IMG/VR virus record: IMGVR_UViG_3300043119_000756
Span: 1 to 33,610 of that record
Strand: one strand, 5' to 3'
Source: a virus
Length of the DNA: 33,610 bases
The translations under genes and the position numbers were made by a program. The notes under the pieces were generated by a model. That model had not been told where the DNA came from and searched no databases. It saw only the letters and a list, made by a program, of their open reading frames with translations. Shown here in pieces: positions 21,649-31,030 of this stretch. Every line of letters starts with the position of its first letter. The first letter of the stretch is position 1.

Positions 21649-22301
21649 TGGCGACCACCGCGATCATCACCCGGACCGCGTACCTCGCCGGCTACGACCC
21701 CGGAACGTCCCCCGACTCGGAGACGAACACCCGGATCGACGCGCGCCTGCTCGACCTAAGCGCCGCCGTGATGCGCTTCATCGGCTGGCGGGAGAACGAC
21801 GCGGGGAACCTCACTCTCGCCTCGACCGCGCACACCATGCTCCTCGGCGACGACTACGCGCTGCGGGATGACCGGCGGCTCACCCTCCCGCTGTGCCCCG
21901 TCTCGGCGGTGTCGGACGTGCGGAGCGGGTCGGACGTGGGCGGCACCTCGGGCACCGACTACGACGTGCTCACCAGCGGGACCGACTACCGGCTGGACAC
22001 CTCGGACCCGGCCCGGCCTGCGCTGCGGTGGCTGCAGGGCGAGCCGACCGGCGAAGAACTGCGGGTGACGATGACGGCGGGCTGGAGCACGGTGCCGGAA
22101 GACCTGCAGGGCGCCGTCGCGCAGCTTGTGCGGTGGTCGCTCGCGCTCGACACCCGCCGCGGGCAGGCCTCTGTCAGCGCGCAGGGGATGGCCTCCACGT
22201 CCTACCGCCCCGAGGAGTGGCCGCCCGACGTGCTCGCCATCCTCGACCGCTACACCGTGCCGCCCTCGCGTGCGGTGCGGCGGCCTGCGGGGTCCGCTTG
22301 A
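21648..22301 (+). CDS. Head-tail connector protein (gp6-like)
   Basis: The 217-residue product resembles head-tail adaptor proteins: an N-terminal helical part (NTRIDARLLDLSAAVMRFIG), a beta insert with LPLCPVSAVSDVRSGSDVGG, YDVLTSGTDYRLDTS and LRVTMTAGWSTVPEDLQGAV, then helices with QLVRWSLALDTRRGQ. Adaptors of this type sit under the portal ring. Gene order (head, connector, neck, tail) agrees. Its end overlaps the next start as TTGA. Confidence 0.75.
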   Translation: MATTAIITRTAYLAGYDPGTSPDSETNTRIDARLLDLSAAVMRFIGWRENDAGNLTLASTAHTMLLGDDYALRDDRRLTLPLCPVSAVSDVRSGSDVGGTSGTDYDVLTSGTDYRLDTSDPARPALRWLQGEPTGEELRVTMTAGWSTVPEDLQGAVAQLVRWSLALDTRRGQASVSAQGMASTSYRPEEWPPDVLAILDRYTVPPSRAVRRPAGSA

Positions 22302-22858
22302 CCTTCGCCGAGCTTGCCGCTGAGCTTGCCGCTGCGCCGGCCCGGATGCTCGCGGCCCTGGGCGTCGTCGGCGAAGAGCTCGCCGAGGAGGGGCGCGGGC
22401 TCGCGGTCGCCAATGCCGCGGCGCGCGTCTACGGCCCCCGGTCCGGCCGCGGCACCTTGGGCGCGAGCGTGCGGGCGCGCTCAGCCGCGGGCCCCGAGGC
22501 CGTGGCGGTCGTGTGGACGGCAGGTGAGCCGGGCACGCCAGCGGCGGCCTACGCGAGGGCCCAAGAGCTTGGCGCGACCATCCGGCCGGTGCGGGCGCGC
22601 TACCTCGCCATCCCCACCGATGCGGCCATCCGGGGCGGGCTCACCTCGATCCGGCAGCTACAGCGGCCCCGCTTCGTGCCGAGGCGCGGGGGCGGTTGGC
22701 TGGTGTTCGGGGCGGACGGGCAGGGGCTGCTTTTCGTGCTCCACCCCGGCCCGGTGAGCATCCCCGCCAAGCGGTACCTTGGCGACGCCGTCGGCGACGT
22801 GGTGCGCGTGGTGCCGCAGCGGCTCCCGATGGATACGTGGTTCCGGGAGGCTGCATGA
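22298..22858 (+). CDS. Neck or tail-completion protein (HK97 gp10-like)
   Basis: The probable start is TTG 22298 overlapping the previous TGA; no ATG or GTG in the right place competes. The 186-residue product contains AAYARAQELGATIRPVRARY followed by LAIPTDAAI, a segment common in phage neck and virion-morphogenesis proteins. The N-terminus is a long helix (FAELAAELAAAPARMLAALG). Its position between connector and tail-terminator genes supports a role in joining head and tail. Confidence 0.65.
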   Translation: MTFAELAAELAAAPARMLAALGVVGEELAEEGRGLAVANAAARVYGPRSGRGTLGASVRARSAAGPEAVAVVWTAGEPGTPAAAYARAQELGATIRPVRARYLAIPTDAAIRGGLTSIRQLQRPRFVPRRGGGWLVFGADGQGLLFVLHPGPVSIPAKRYLGDAVGDVVRVVPQRLPMDTWFREAA

Positions 22859-23283
22859 GCCGCACGCAGATCACCGCTCTGAAGACCTATCTGGAGGGCC
22901 TGACCTTCACGGACACCGCGCTCCCCGGCGGCTCCGTGGCTCTCGCTGGCCGGGTCACCCTGCTCGGCCCGACCGATCCGCAGCCGCAGGGCGGGGCCCC
23001 GATGGCCTACGTGCTGCCGGCCTCCGTGGACGCGAGCGCCGAGGGCATCATGGTGACGGTCCGCAGCACCTACCAGGTCGCCATCGTGCTGCCGGTGGCG
23101 ACGCCCGCGGACGCCCTGCTCGTGGGCGCCGAGGTGCTGAGCACGCTGGCCTCGGCGGTCTACCGGGAGCTCCTCGGGGCCGCGACCAATGAGGCGGTGC
23201 TGAGCGGCGGCGGGGTGCATCACGATCGCCAAGCCCGCACTGTGACGTGCTTTTGCACCCTCACCCTCTCCCTGTTGGTGTGA
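22855..23283 (+). CDS. Probable tail terminator protein
   Basis: The 142-residue product (TALKTYLEGLTFTDTALPGG, VTVRSTYQVAIVLPVATPAD, then CFCTLTLSLLV) has the size, position and alternating helix-strand layout of minor tail or tail-terminator proteins that cap the tail tube below the connector. No signature motif is visible, so the call relies on gene order. The ATG overlaps the previous TGA (ATGA). Confidence 0.5.
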   Translation: MSRTQITALKTYLEGLTFTDTALPGGSVALAGRVTLLGPTDPQPQGGAPMAYVLPASVDASAEGIMVTVRSTYQVAIVLPVATPADALLVGAEVLSTLASAVYRELLGAATNEAVLSGGGVHHDRQARTVTCFCTLTLSLLV

Positions 23284-23284
23284 C

Positions 23285-24076
23285 ATGAGCTGGCCCGCCG
23301 CATCCTCCCGCCGTGCCCGGATCGCCGTCAGCTACGTGCACGACGGCACCAAGCCGATCCGCGTCAAGGTCGGCCCGGAGGCGACCGACTGGTGGGCCGC
23401 CGCGCAGGCCAACGGCTACGACCTGCTGTGCTGCGATGCCTCGGGCGTCACGCTCGCCCATCAGTGCCTCGAATGGACGGCGGGCGTCAAGGCCGACGTC
23501 AAGATCGCGCTCCCGGCCTCCAGCGCGGGCGTCACCCGCGTGGTCTACCTGTACGTGGGCGCCGCCTCGACCGTGGCCAGCGGCCCCTCCACCACCGTGA
23601 CCGGCGACACCACTGTGACCGGCCAGGCGGGCCTCGACACCGCGATCCCCGTGGTCGTGCTTGATGCCGTGGCGCCGGTGAAGACCGCGACCGGCGCGGA
23701 GCCCGGCGCGCGCGTCGGCGCCATCGTCGGCGAGAAGCTCGCGGTCCTGCTGCCGGTCCTCGTGGCCCTCGCTGAGCGGCCCATTCAGGGCGGCCGGGAG
23801 CTTGAAGACGTGGAGGGCGTGACCGTGGCCGTCGCCGCCGGCACCGGCGAGAGCGTGCCGACCACGCCCGCCGGCTGGGCGCTGAGCACCGATGTCCGCC
23901 TCATCGCCAGCCCCACCCGCGGGGTGGGCGTGCTCGCGCTGCTCGGGCCGGATGAGGCCGCAAGCGCGGTGCTCAGGATCACGGTCTACCTGCGAGGCCC
24001 CGCGTCGGGGGCTCTCCCTTCGCGCCAGGTGGTCTACACCGCAATTGTCGCGGCGCTCGCGCCGCTGGAGGTCTGA
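23285..24076 (+). CDS. Virion protein with DUF2341-like N-terminal domain
   Basis: The 263-residue product has an N-terminal segment (PIRVKVGPEATDWWAAAQAN, GYDLLCCDASGVTLAHQCLE, TRVVYLYVGAA; about 25-96) with the layout of DUF2341 domains: a D-containing strand, W-T-A motif and a Y-LY-G ending. These concanavalin-like domains occur in surface and fibre proteins. The rest is beta-rich with a helical centre (GAIVGEKLAVLLPVLVALAE). Between tail-terminator and tail-tube genes, a surface decoration of the tail is possible. The domain match is by eye only. Confidence 0.55.
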   Translation: MSWPAASSRRARIAVSYVHDGTKPIRVKVGPEATDWWAAAQANGYDLLCCDASGVTLAHQCLEWTAGVKADVKIALPASSAGVTRVVYLYVGAASTVASGPSTTVTGDTTVTGQAGLDTAIPVVVLDAVAPVKTATGAEPGARVGAIVGEKLAVLLPVLVALAERPIQGGRELEDVEGVTVAVAAGTGESVPTTPAGWALSTDVRLIASPTRGVGVLALLGPDEAASAVLRITVYLRGPASGALPSRQVVYTAIVAALAPLEV

Positions 24077-24077
24077 T

Positions 24078-25112
24078 ATGGCTCGCATCCTCTCCCGCTC
24101 CATCTACGCCGGCAGCTTCGGCCTCGTCACCAACGGCACGTCCGTCAGCACCTACGGCGACCTCCCAGCCTCGGGCGACACGATCCAGTGGAACCGCATC
24201 GCCGAGATCAGCATCACCGAGGCCGCAAACAGCCTGCTGATCGATGATCTCGCCGGGTCGGGCTCCGGCGTGGAGGGCGCGCGCTTCGTGGCCTCCAACA
24301 GCGCGGCCGGCGCCATCCGGCTCCCGATCACCTTCGTGGAGTCCGGCGCGGTGCTCGCCTGGGCTCTCGGCGGCACCCCCTCCAGCACCGGCTCGGGCCC
24401 CTACACGCACACCTACCCCATCGGCATCAACAGCCCGTGGCGGTCGGCCTTCATGCGCTTCACCGCGGCCGATGCGACCGGGCTGCAGGATGAGTGGCGG
24501 TGCCTGCAGGTCGACAGCATGAGCATCGACTTTGGCGCGGACGCCGTCGCTTACGCGACCCTCAACGTCACGGGGGCCGCCGCTGTCCGCTCTTCGGTCT
24601 TCCAACTTGGCGTAGCCTCCACCGAGACGCCCGCCGCCGCTACTATGGTCGCAGCCAAGCCCGTTCTTGGCTCGCTGTCTGGTGTGCTGAGCTGGGGCGG
24701 CAACAGCATCGCTGCGCGCACCGCCTCGCTCAGCATCACCCGGCCCCTCGACCGGGCCGCCGACTTCGGCAGCGCCATCCCCGGCGAGGGCGTGCTGAGC
24801 GGACCCATCGCCGTGTCGCTCACCGTCACCCGCGCCGCCGATGAGGCTGACACCAACACCCTGCGCGCGGCCCTCATGGCTGGCACGGCGGGCGACCTGA
24901 GCCTGCAGTTCACCGCGGGCTCCGCGACCCTGACCATCTACCTTGAGAACGCCGTACCCGTCAGCTACAGCGGGCCGCAGAGCTCTGGCGGGGCCCTCGT
25001 GGAGACGCTGGAGTTCAGGGCGCAGGCCCTCGAAACCGCCGACTACGGCGCCAAGATCGTGGTGGTCAACGCTGCCTCGGCCGCCGTCACCACCAACGGG
25101 ACGATGGCCTGA
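24078..25112 (+). CDS. Major tail tube protein
   Basis: The start at ATG 24078 follows GGAGG. The 344-residue product is beta-rich throughout. It has a tail-tube-like N-terminus (YAGSFGLVTNGTSVSTYGDL), a central segment AVLAWALGGTPSSTGSGPYT, and two similar halves ending with SMSIDFGADAVAYATLNVTG and SLSITRPLDRAADFGSAIPG. That is the pattern of phage tube proteins with a duplicated strand core. It is the last large tail gene before the tape-measure region, which fits. No sheath gene is nearby. Confidence 0.78.
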   Translation: MARILSRSIYAGSFGLVTNGTSVSTYGDLPASGDTIQWNRIAEISITEAANSLLIDDLAGSGSGVEGARFVASNSAAGAIRLPITFVESGAVLAWALGGTPSSTGSGPYTHTYPIGINSPWRSAFMRFTAADATGLQDEWRCLQVDSMSIDFGADAVAYATLNVTGAAAVRSSVFQLGVASTETPAAATMVAAKPVLGSLSGVLSWGGNSIAARTASLSITRPLDRAADFGSAIPGEGVLSGPIAVSLTVTRAADEADTNTLRAALMAGTAGDLSLQFTAGSATLTIYLENAVPVSYSGPQSSGGALVETLEFRAQALETADYGAKIVVVNAASAAVTTNGTMA

Positions 25113-26086
25113 TGCAGCCCGGCGCCGCCGTCATCGCCCGCGCCCTCTCGCAAGCCCCGCTCACCGGAGGCCTGCTGCCGGGCGTCACCGCGCTGTGGTG
25201 GCGGGCGCCCACCGCAGAGGAAGAGGACAAGCATCGGGGGCTCATCGAGGCCCTCGGGCAGCCACTTGACGACGACGGGGCCGCGGTTCTGCTCGCCTTC
25301 TGCCTGTCGCTCGTGGTCGGGTGGTGGGGCAGGGCTGAGGGTGAAGACGACCTGACCCCCATCGGCGAGCCGATCCCCTGCCGGATGCGCCGCGACGTGT
25401 GCCACCCCGACCAGCCGCTGCCGTGGCTGCCGGTGGAACTCGCCAGCGGCCACGAAGAGATCCTCATCTACGCCGTGACGCAGGCGCTCCAGACCCGCGC
25501 CCTCGCCTCGCGCCTCATCGCCCTCGCCGGGCACGTCGCGCCGCCGCCCGACTGCGTCCCGGTCCCAACCTGCCTTGGGTGGGTGGGCGTCCGGCTCGCT
25601 CACTGGCCCCGGCTCGCGAAGCACCCCGAGGTGCGGCTGCGGTGCCTGGGCGCGGCGCTCGCGCCGTGGAGGGATGGCGAGGACGGCGAGCAGAAGCGCC
25701 CCGATTGGCTGCTGCTCATGGGCGACGTGGCCGCTTTCATCGGCTGGCGGATCACCGAGGCCACGTGGATGCCGTGCAAGGCCACCGCGCTGGCCGGCGG
25801 CGACGGCGACCTGTGGGTGGGCAGCCTCACCGCCGCCGACGTGGCCGCCCTGTGGCGCGCGGCGCTAGCTCCGGCGCTCGATGCCGCCGCCGTCGTTCGG
25901 GATTGGCTGCCGGTGCGCGGGGAGGGCGACGCGCTGCCGCCGCTTCCGAGCGCGAGCACGGAGCCGTGGCTGGAGGATGAGGCGTACCAGGCCCTCGGCC
26001 CCGAGGCCCGGAGCTGGGCGCGGGCCGCCTGGGCCCATGCCCTGACGCAGCAGGCCGCCGCGCTCGGCCGGCCCGTGGTAGGGTAG
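25112..26086 (+). CDS. Unknown tail-region protein in the assembly-chaperone position (324 aa)
   Basis: Tail assembly chaperones, often made by ribosomal frameshifting, are normally encoded between tube and tape-measure genes. Here there is one uninterrupted 324-residue ORF (ATG at 25112 overlapping the tube stop) that is longer than usual. The sequence is Trp/Pro/Leu-rich (AVLLAFCLSLVVGWWGRAEG, LLLMGDVAAFIGWRITEATW) and not recognised. I see no slippery heptamer or overlapping second frame, so a standard G/GT pair is not supported. Confidence 0.7.
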   Translation: MQPGAAVIARALSQAPLTGGLLPGVTALWWRAPTAEEEDKHRGLIEALGQPLDDDGAAVLLAFCLSLVVGWWGRAEGEDDLTPIGEPIPCRMRRDVCHPDQPLPWLPVELASGHEEILIYAVTQALQTRALASRLIALAGHVAPPPDCVPVPTCLGWVGVRLAHWPRLAKHPEVRLRCLGAALAPWRDGEDGEQKRPDWLLLMGDVAAFIGWRITEATWMPCKATALAGGDGDLWVGSLTAADVAALWRAALAPALDAAAVVRDWLPVRGEGDALPPLPSASTEPWLEDEAYQALGPEARSWARAAWAHALTQQAAALGRPVVG

Positions 26087-26089
26087 CGC

Positions 26090-28723
26090 ATGGCCGACCG
26101 TCGCGTCACCTACCAGCTCAGCATCCTCGCGGGCAAGAGCCCCGAGGTCTTGCGGAGCGTTGCCAAAGAGGCGCAGGCCGCCGCCGCCGCCATCACCGCG
26201 CTCTCCGAGGCGCAGGCCAAGGCCGCGGGGTCGCTGGCCGGGTCGGGCCGGGCGACTGTGCAGGGCGCCATCAGCGGCACTTCGGCAAGCGCGGTCATCG
26301 GCGCAGGCAGCGCGGCGCGCGACCCGGCGCAGGTGGCGGCCCGCAAGGCCGAGGCCGACGCGCTCAAGGTTCAGCGCGAGGCCGAGAAGAAGGCCGCCGC
26401 GGAGCGCAAGGCCGAGGCCGCCGCGGTCGCGAAGGCGCAGAAGGCCGAAGCCTCGGCCGTCGCCAAGGCTGAGCGCGACCTGCAAAAGCAGCGGGACGCC
26501 CTGACCCGGCAGTCGATGGGCACAATCCAAGGCAACGCTCAGCTCGAGGTGGCGAACATCCGCAAGCTGCGGGCCGAGCTGGAGGCCCTCGGCAAGCTCG
26601 ATGAGGACGCCTCGCTCGTGCTGGAGGAGCGCGTCACGAACGTGCTGGCGGACGCTGAGAAGCGCGCGGCCCAGCTTGCAGCGCGTGGCGTGAACCCAAA
26701 CCAGGCCTTTGGCGCGCGCGGCACGCGGGAGACGGCCATCGGCGGGGGCGTCCTGTCGGGGTTCTTCGATCAGATCCTGGGCAAGGTTGACGGGACTGGC
26801 GTGCGGAACTTTTCGGAGATCACCGAGAAGGCCGCCGATGTCGCCGGGAAGGCCGACACCGCGCTCAAGACCCTGGCTGGCGCCCTCGGCGTCATCAGCC
26901 CCGAGGCTGAGGCTGCAGCCTCCGCGGCGGGCGACCTTGTGGGCAGCCTCGAAGTGCTGCTCACCCCGGCCGGCGCCGTGGTCGGGGCTGGGGCTGGCGT
27001 CGCTGCGAGCTTCGCCGCGGTCGGCGCCGCGAGCGTGGCCGCCGTCTTCCACATCGCCGGGATGGCTGATGAGCTGCGCGACCTCGCCAAGCTGAGCGGC
27101 GTGGAGCTTGTGCCAGAGGCCAGCATCGCCGGGGCTGAGCGCGCCGCCGACGCCCTCGGCGACGTGTCGCTGGCCGGGACGGCGATGGCGGGCGTGCTCG
27201 CTGGCGCCGCCGCACCGGCGCTGGAGGAGCTCGCGCGCGACCTGCTCGCGGTCGGGCTTCTCGCGGCTAAGAGCTTCGATGGTATGCTGGCGGGCGCTGG
27301 GGCGTTCGCGGATTACGTTACGGATAGCTTTGGGCAGGCCGTTGGGTTGGGCTTGACGTGGCCCTTTGAGCTTGCAACGCTGGCGGTCGAGAAGTACCTG
27401 ACGGCGCTGAACAGCATCATGGAGGCCACCGGCGTCCCGCAAGCGGTGAGGGCGCCCTTCATCAGCGCGCAGAACGCTGTGATGGACCTCGCTGACGACA
27501 TCGCCATGCTTCGCGGAGAGGCCGGGAACGCCGTCGCGGGCGCGGTTCGCAACGTCGCCGCCGACGTGGGCACCGGCTACCGGCTGCTCGCGGGCGAGGT
27601 GGACGGGCTGGCCGAGGCCTACGCCGACGCAGACAAGCTCTTGGCGGGCCGCAAGGCACAGCGCGCCGCCGAGGCCGCCGACGCCGCGGGCTCGCCCGCC
27701 GCCGCAGCCGCCGACGCCATCAAGGCCGAGGCCGACGCCACCGCGCAGGCCATCGCCGCCCTCGTGGCGCAGGTGGCGGACCTCCGCGACTCGACCGCCG
27801 CGCCCCTCGATGAGATCGCGACCCGCTACCAGCGGCTCCGTTTCGAGCTCTACGGCGTGGCGCAGGCCGCGGGCGAGGCCGGGGCCGCCATCGCAGCGCA
27901 GGCGCGGGTCGAGCTTGACGCCGCCGAGGAGCGCGACCGGGCCGCCGCGGTCGCCGAGTCCGTGGCGCTCACCAACGCGGACATCGCCGCCTCCGACAGC
28001 CGGCGCCGCGCCGAGTACGAAGCGCAGGCCGCGCGGCCGGGGCAGGTGGTGGCGCGCATCGGCGCCGCCTCGCAGCAGTTGCAGCAGGGGAACGTCGTCG
28101 GGGCGGTGGGCGCAGCCACGGGCGTCCCGTCCATCGCCATCGCGGGCGAGGCCCTCGGCATCTTGGCAACGCTGGGCGAGCTTGGCGAGGAGGAGCTGCG
28201 GACCCGCGGCGAGACCTTCGCGCGGGCCGTGGGCGAGGGGCTCCGCATCCTGCCGGGCCTCATCCTCGACATCCTCCCCGACCTCGCCATCGCGCTGGCC
28301 GAGGGGGTCGCTGACGCGCTGCTCGACCTCCCCGCCGCCATCGGCCAGGCCATCCGAGACGCCTTCCGCGGCAACAACGACGACCCCAACCAAATGGTCG
28401 GCGGCGCCCTGGGCGGTGCGGCAGCAGGCGCGGCAACCGGGGCCATCTTCGGCGGGCCCGTCGGCGCCCTCATCGGGGCAGGCATCGGCGCGGTAGCTGG
28501 CGGCCTCGCTGGCCGGGCCGCCGACCGCAACGAAGAGGCGAACCGCTCCCGCAGCGCCGCCGAGTCGGACCTTGCCGCCGGCATCGGCGCCCAGCCGCGG
28601 ACGCGCCGACCGGATAGCCGGGCGGTGTCCGTCGCCCTCACGGTGCGCGGCTCGGGAGTGGGCATGCAGCGCGCCATCGACCTCGACACCGGCCCCTACG
28701 GCCGCCTCACGGGGGCCCGGTGA
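26090..28723 (+). CDS. Tail tape-measure protein
   Basis: The 877-residue product sets tail length; with about 0.15 nm per residue it predicts a tail of roughly 130 nm. Residues 30-150 are Ala/Lys/Glu coiled coil (EREAEKKAAAERKAEAAAVA-like repeats). Hydrophobic segments follow (PAGAVVGAGAGVAASFAAVG near 300, LRILPGLILDILPDLAIALA near 730). Near the C-terminus there is a glycine-zipper stretch (GGALGGAAAGAATGAIFGGP and VGALIGAGIGAVAGGLAGRA, about 768-810), as in membrane-inserting proteins. This fits a tape measure that helps DNA cross the host membrane. Four bases separate it from the upstream stop. Confidence 0.88.
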   Translation: MADRRVTYQLSILAGKSPEVLRSVAKEAQAAAAAITALSEAQAKAAGSLAGSGRATVQGAISGTSASAVIGAGSAARDPAQVAARKAEADALKVQREAEKKAAAERKAEAAAVAKAQKAEASAVAKAERDLQKQRDALTRQSMGTIQGNAQLEVANIRKLRAELEALGKLDEDASLVLEERVTNVLADAEKRAAQLAARGVNPNQAFGARGTRETAIGGGVLSGFFDQILGKVDGTGVRNFSEITEKAADVAGKADTALKTLAGALGVISPEAEAAASAAGDLVGSLEVLLTPAGAVVGAGAGVAASFAAVGAASVAAVFHIAGMADELRDLAKLSGVELVPEASIAGAERAADALGDVSLAGTAMAGVLAGAAAPALEELARDLLAVGLLAAKSFDGMLAGAGAFADYVTDSFGQAVGLGLTWPFELATLAVEKYLTALNSIMEATGVPQAVRAPFISAQNAVMDLADDIAMLRGEAGNAVAGAVRNVAADVGTGYRLLAGEVDGLAEAYADADKLLAGRKAQRAAEAADAAGSPAAAAADAIKAEADATAQAIAALVAQVADLRDSTAAPLDEIATRYQRLRFELYGVAQAAGEAGAAIAAQARVELDAAEERDRAAAVAESVALTNADIAASDSRRRAEYEAQAARPGQVVARIGAASQQLQQGNVVGAVGAATGVPSIAIAGEALGILATLGELGEEELRTRGETFARAVGEGLRILPGLILDILPDLAIALAEGVADALLDLPAAIGQAIRDAFRGNNDDPNQMVGGALGGAAAGAATGAIFGGPVGALIGAGIGAVAGGLAGRAADRNEEANRSRSAAESDLAAGIGAQPRTRRPDSRAVSVALTVRGSGVGMQRAIDLDTGPYGRLTGAR

Positions 28724-29493
28724 GCGCCGGCTTGCTGTGGTGGACGCCCGCTGTCGGCGCGCCCCTGGTGTCCGTGGCGGTGCGCGTGGCTCGCTGTCAG
28801 CCCACCCCGGAGCGCCAGGGCACGGCCTCGCAGTCCATCGGCGGCACCGTGCGGCACAGCACGCTCGGGCAGGCCGACCGGGTGAGCATCACGCTCGGCG
28901 CCGCGCTCGACCCGACCGGCGACGCCACCGAGCGCACGGTGCGCGACCGGCTGCACAGCCTCGCCGACCACCTGCTGCGGGGCGAGGCTGTGGGCTTCGC
29001 GGCCATCGCGGCGCAGGCCTGGGCCGGGCAGGCCACGGGCTACCTCGGGACCGCAGGCGACACGGGCTTTGCCGCCGTGCAGACGCTCCCCGCCGGTGTC
29101 GCCGGGACGATGGTGGCCGGCGGCCGGGTCGTGCTGCGCGACCTCGGGGGCGTGCTGCGCCGCGAGGAGGGGCGGCTGGCGAGCTCCGCGGCCCCGCTCT
29201 ACTCGCTCGTTGACGGCGTGCTCGGCCCCTTCGTCGGGCCGGTGCTCATCCGAGAGCGCCTGACCTACCCGGCCCTCCGGCTCGCCCCGGACGCTCGCGA
29301 CCTGCTCATGGTGGCGGACGCGGACGGCCTCGTGTACCGGGTGACGATGGAGCTTGTGCAGGACGTAGCCGCCGAGCAGGCCTTGGCCGAAGCCGGAGCC
29401 GAGCAGGGCGCCCAGCGCGCCGCACTCAGCGGGCCGTCGCGCCCGACCGGGTGGCGGCCGTCGCGCACCTCGATCCCCTGGGGGCCGGCGTGA
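28720..29493 (+). CDS. Tail-tip protein, probable distal tail protein
   Basis: The GTG start at 28720 overlaps the tape-measure TGA (GTGA). The 257-residue product (WWTPAVGAPLVSVAVRVARC, SQSIGGTVRHSTLGQADRVS, ITLGAALDPTG) is beta-rich at first, has a central helical part (RDRLHSLADHLLRGEAVGFA) and an Ala/Glu-rich C-terminus. Gene order (right after the tape measure) is that of distal tail proteins. No sequence family is recognised. Confidence 0.6.
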   Translation: MSAGLLWWTPAVGAPLVSVAVRVARCQPTPERQGTASQSIGGTVRHSTLGQADRVSITLGAALDPTGDATERTVRDRLHSLADHLLRGEAVGFAAIAAQAWAGQATGYLGTAGDTGFAAVQTLPAGVAGTMVAGGRVVLRDLGGVLRREEGRLASSAAPLYSLVDGVLGPFVGPVLIRERLTYPALRLAPDARDLLMVADADGLVYRVTMELVQDVAAEQALAEAGAEQGAQRAALSGPSRPTGWRPSRTSIPWGPA

Positions 29494-31022
29494 CGTGGGC
29501 GGGCGGCTGGGCCGCCTCGCTGGCGCAGGGGTACGCCTCGCTGAAGGTTCTGCTCGGGCCGCTTGGCGCACCCATCGTGACCATCGGCGACGATGAGCTC
29601 GAGGCGCCAGTGGTGGTCAGCGGCGGCGGGCTGCGCCTGCGCGACTGGCAGACGTCGGCGCCGCAGCTCCGGGTCGCGCTCCGCGGCACTCCGCTCCGGC
29701 TGGCGGCGGTGCGCGGGGTCGCTCCGGGCGCGACTGTGCAGCTACAGGTCGAGACGGTGGCGGGGGTCGAGCGCGTCTTTGCGGGCCGGTTGCGCGAGAG
29801 CGTGACCACGGAGCCGGGCCGACTGGAGCTGGTCATCGACGGCGCCGAGACGTGGGCGCAGAGCAGGTACGCGGCGACCGGGTGGCGGCCGGGGCTTTGG
29901 GACGGCTTCACCGGCGAGAGCACGGTGACCAGCACCTACACCCCCGGCGACACCACCCTCCACACGGCCATCCCGTCGACGCCGTTCTGCGCGGGCCCCG
30001 GTGGGCCGTGGGTGCTCATCCACGTGGACATCGGCGCAGGCTACTACCTCGCCGCGAATACGCACAGCGTCAGCCTTCTCAGCGGGGTGACGATGCTTCA
30101 ATGGGTCGGCGAGGAACCCACCGCCGCCCCGCCCGGCACCGTCATCAGCTACGGGCCGCTCGTGGCCGGGTCGCCGCTCGATGTCCTGCTGCGCGTGCTC
30201 ATCAGCTCCGGGGCCGGCACCGGCGGCGCCTATGACGTGCTCCCCGACGGCCTCGCCATCCCCGCGGGCCTCATCGACACCGTGGACGCCGCCGCGCTCG
30301 CGTCCTGCGTCGGGGCGGTCGGGGTCACGGACCGCTACACCTTCGGCACCACCGCGCCGCAGCGCGAGCCCGAGGGCGGCGACCTGCTCGCGTGGGCCGC
30401 GTACCTGGGCCTGTGGCTGTGCCAGCGGCAGGGCATGCTCACCGTCCGGGCCGCTGTGGACCCGCACGATGCCGCCGCCTGGGCCGCGCTCTACGTGGGC
30501 GACGTGACCGACGCGCTCATCCTCGAAGTCGGCGCGCACACCAGCCGGGCGCCCGACTGCGTCCCCGAGTACCAGGCCCCATCGCTGTGGCAAGCGACGC
30601 CGCGCATCCTCATCCCCGACGGCGAAGTGGCCTATGGCTTCGCGACCGACCCGATGCGGGCGAGCCTCACGCCGACGACGCAGCCGGTGGGCAACTCCGT
30701 GGTGCAGCTCAGCTACCCCGGCGAAGTCGCGAGCATCGCGTGGCTCATCCCCACCGCCGAGATGGATGAGCACGTCGACGACTTCCGCCGCCGGGTGTCT
30801 CCGTGGTGGGGCCGCCAATGCGAGGCGGTCGAAGTCGTGCTCGGCGGCGAGGCGATGGGCTGGGCCTGCGGCGACCTCGTCAGCGTCACCAGCATCGCCA
30901 TCCCCGGACCCGCCGCTGACGGTGGCGTGGCCGTCGGAAGGCGCGCGCTGTGGGTGCCGCAGGCGTGGGATTGGACCGCTCGCCAGGTCGCCGGGACGCT
31001 CTACCTCCTCGCCGCGGGATAA
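29490..31022 (+). CDS. Tail-tip or baseplate hub-like protein
   Basis: The preferred start is GTG 29490, overlapping the previous TGA (GTGA); GTG 29451 is possible. The 510-residue product is beta-rich, with GDDELEAPVVVSGGGLRLRD, TVQLQVETVAGVERVFAGRL and VTTEPGRLELVIDGAETWAQ, as in hub proteins that bind the distal tail ring. A middle insert (FTGESTVTSTYTPGDTTLHT...) may reach the host surface. The position, second after the tape measure, agrees with a tail-associated adsorption protein. Identity by sequence is uncertain. Confidence 0.6.
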   Translation: MTWAGGWAASLAQGYASLKVLLGPLGAPIVTIGDDELEAPVVVSGGGLRLRDWQTSAPQLRVALRGTPLRLAAVRGVAPGATVQLQVETVAGVERVFAGRLRESVTTEPGRLELVIDGAETWAQSRYAATGWRPGLWDGFTGESTVTSTYTPGDTTLHTAIPSTPFCAGPGGPWVLIHVDIGAGYYLAANTHSVSLLSGVTMLQWVGEEPTAAPPGTVISYGPLVAGSPLDVLLRVLISSGAGTGGAYDVLPDGLAIPAGLIDTVDAAALASCVGAVGVTDRYTFGTTAPQREPEGGDLLAWAAYLGLWLCQRQGMLTVRAAVDPHDAAAWAALYVGDVTDALILEVGAHTSRAPDCVPEYQAPSLWQATPRILIPDGEVAYGFATDPMRASLTPTTQPVGNSVVQLSYPGEVASIAWLIPTAEMDEHVDDFRRRVSPWWGRQCEAVEVVLGGEAMGWACGDLVSVTSIAIPGPAADGGVAVGRRALWVPQAWDWTARQVAGTLYLLAAG

Positions 31023-31030
31023 GCTGACCC

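Noticed and set aside
26079-26084. TAGGGT as a -10 element before the tape measure
   Set aside because: There is no -35-like sequence 16-18 bases upstream, and the bases are explained by the preceding stop codon.
25865-28393. 842-codon open frame on the minus strand
   Set aside because: It is antisense to the tape measure and mirrors its codon pattern; no motif and no ribosome binding site.
31020-31025. TAAGCT as a -10 element before the holin-like gene
   Set aside because: No -35-like sequence is found at the right distance, and the TAA is the stop of the previous gene.
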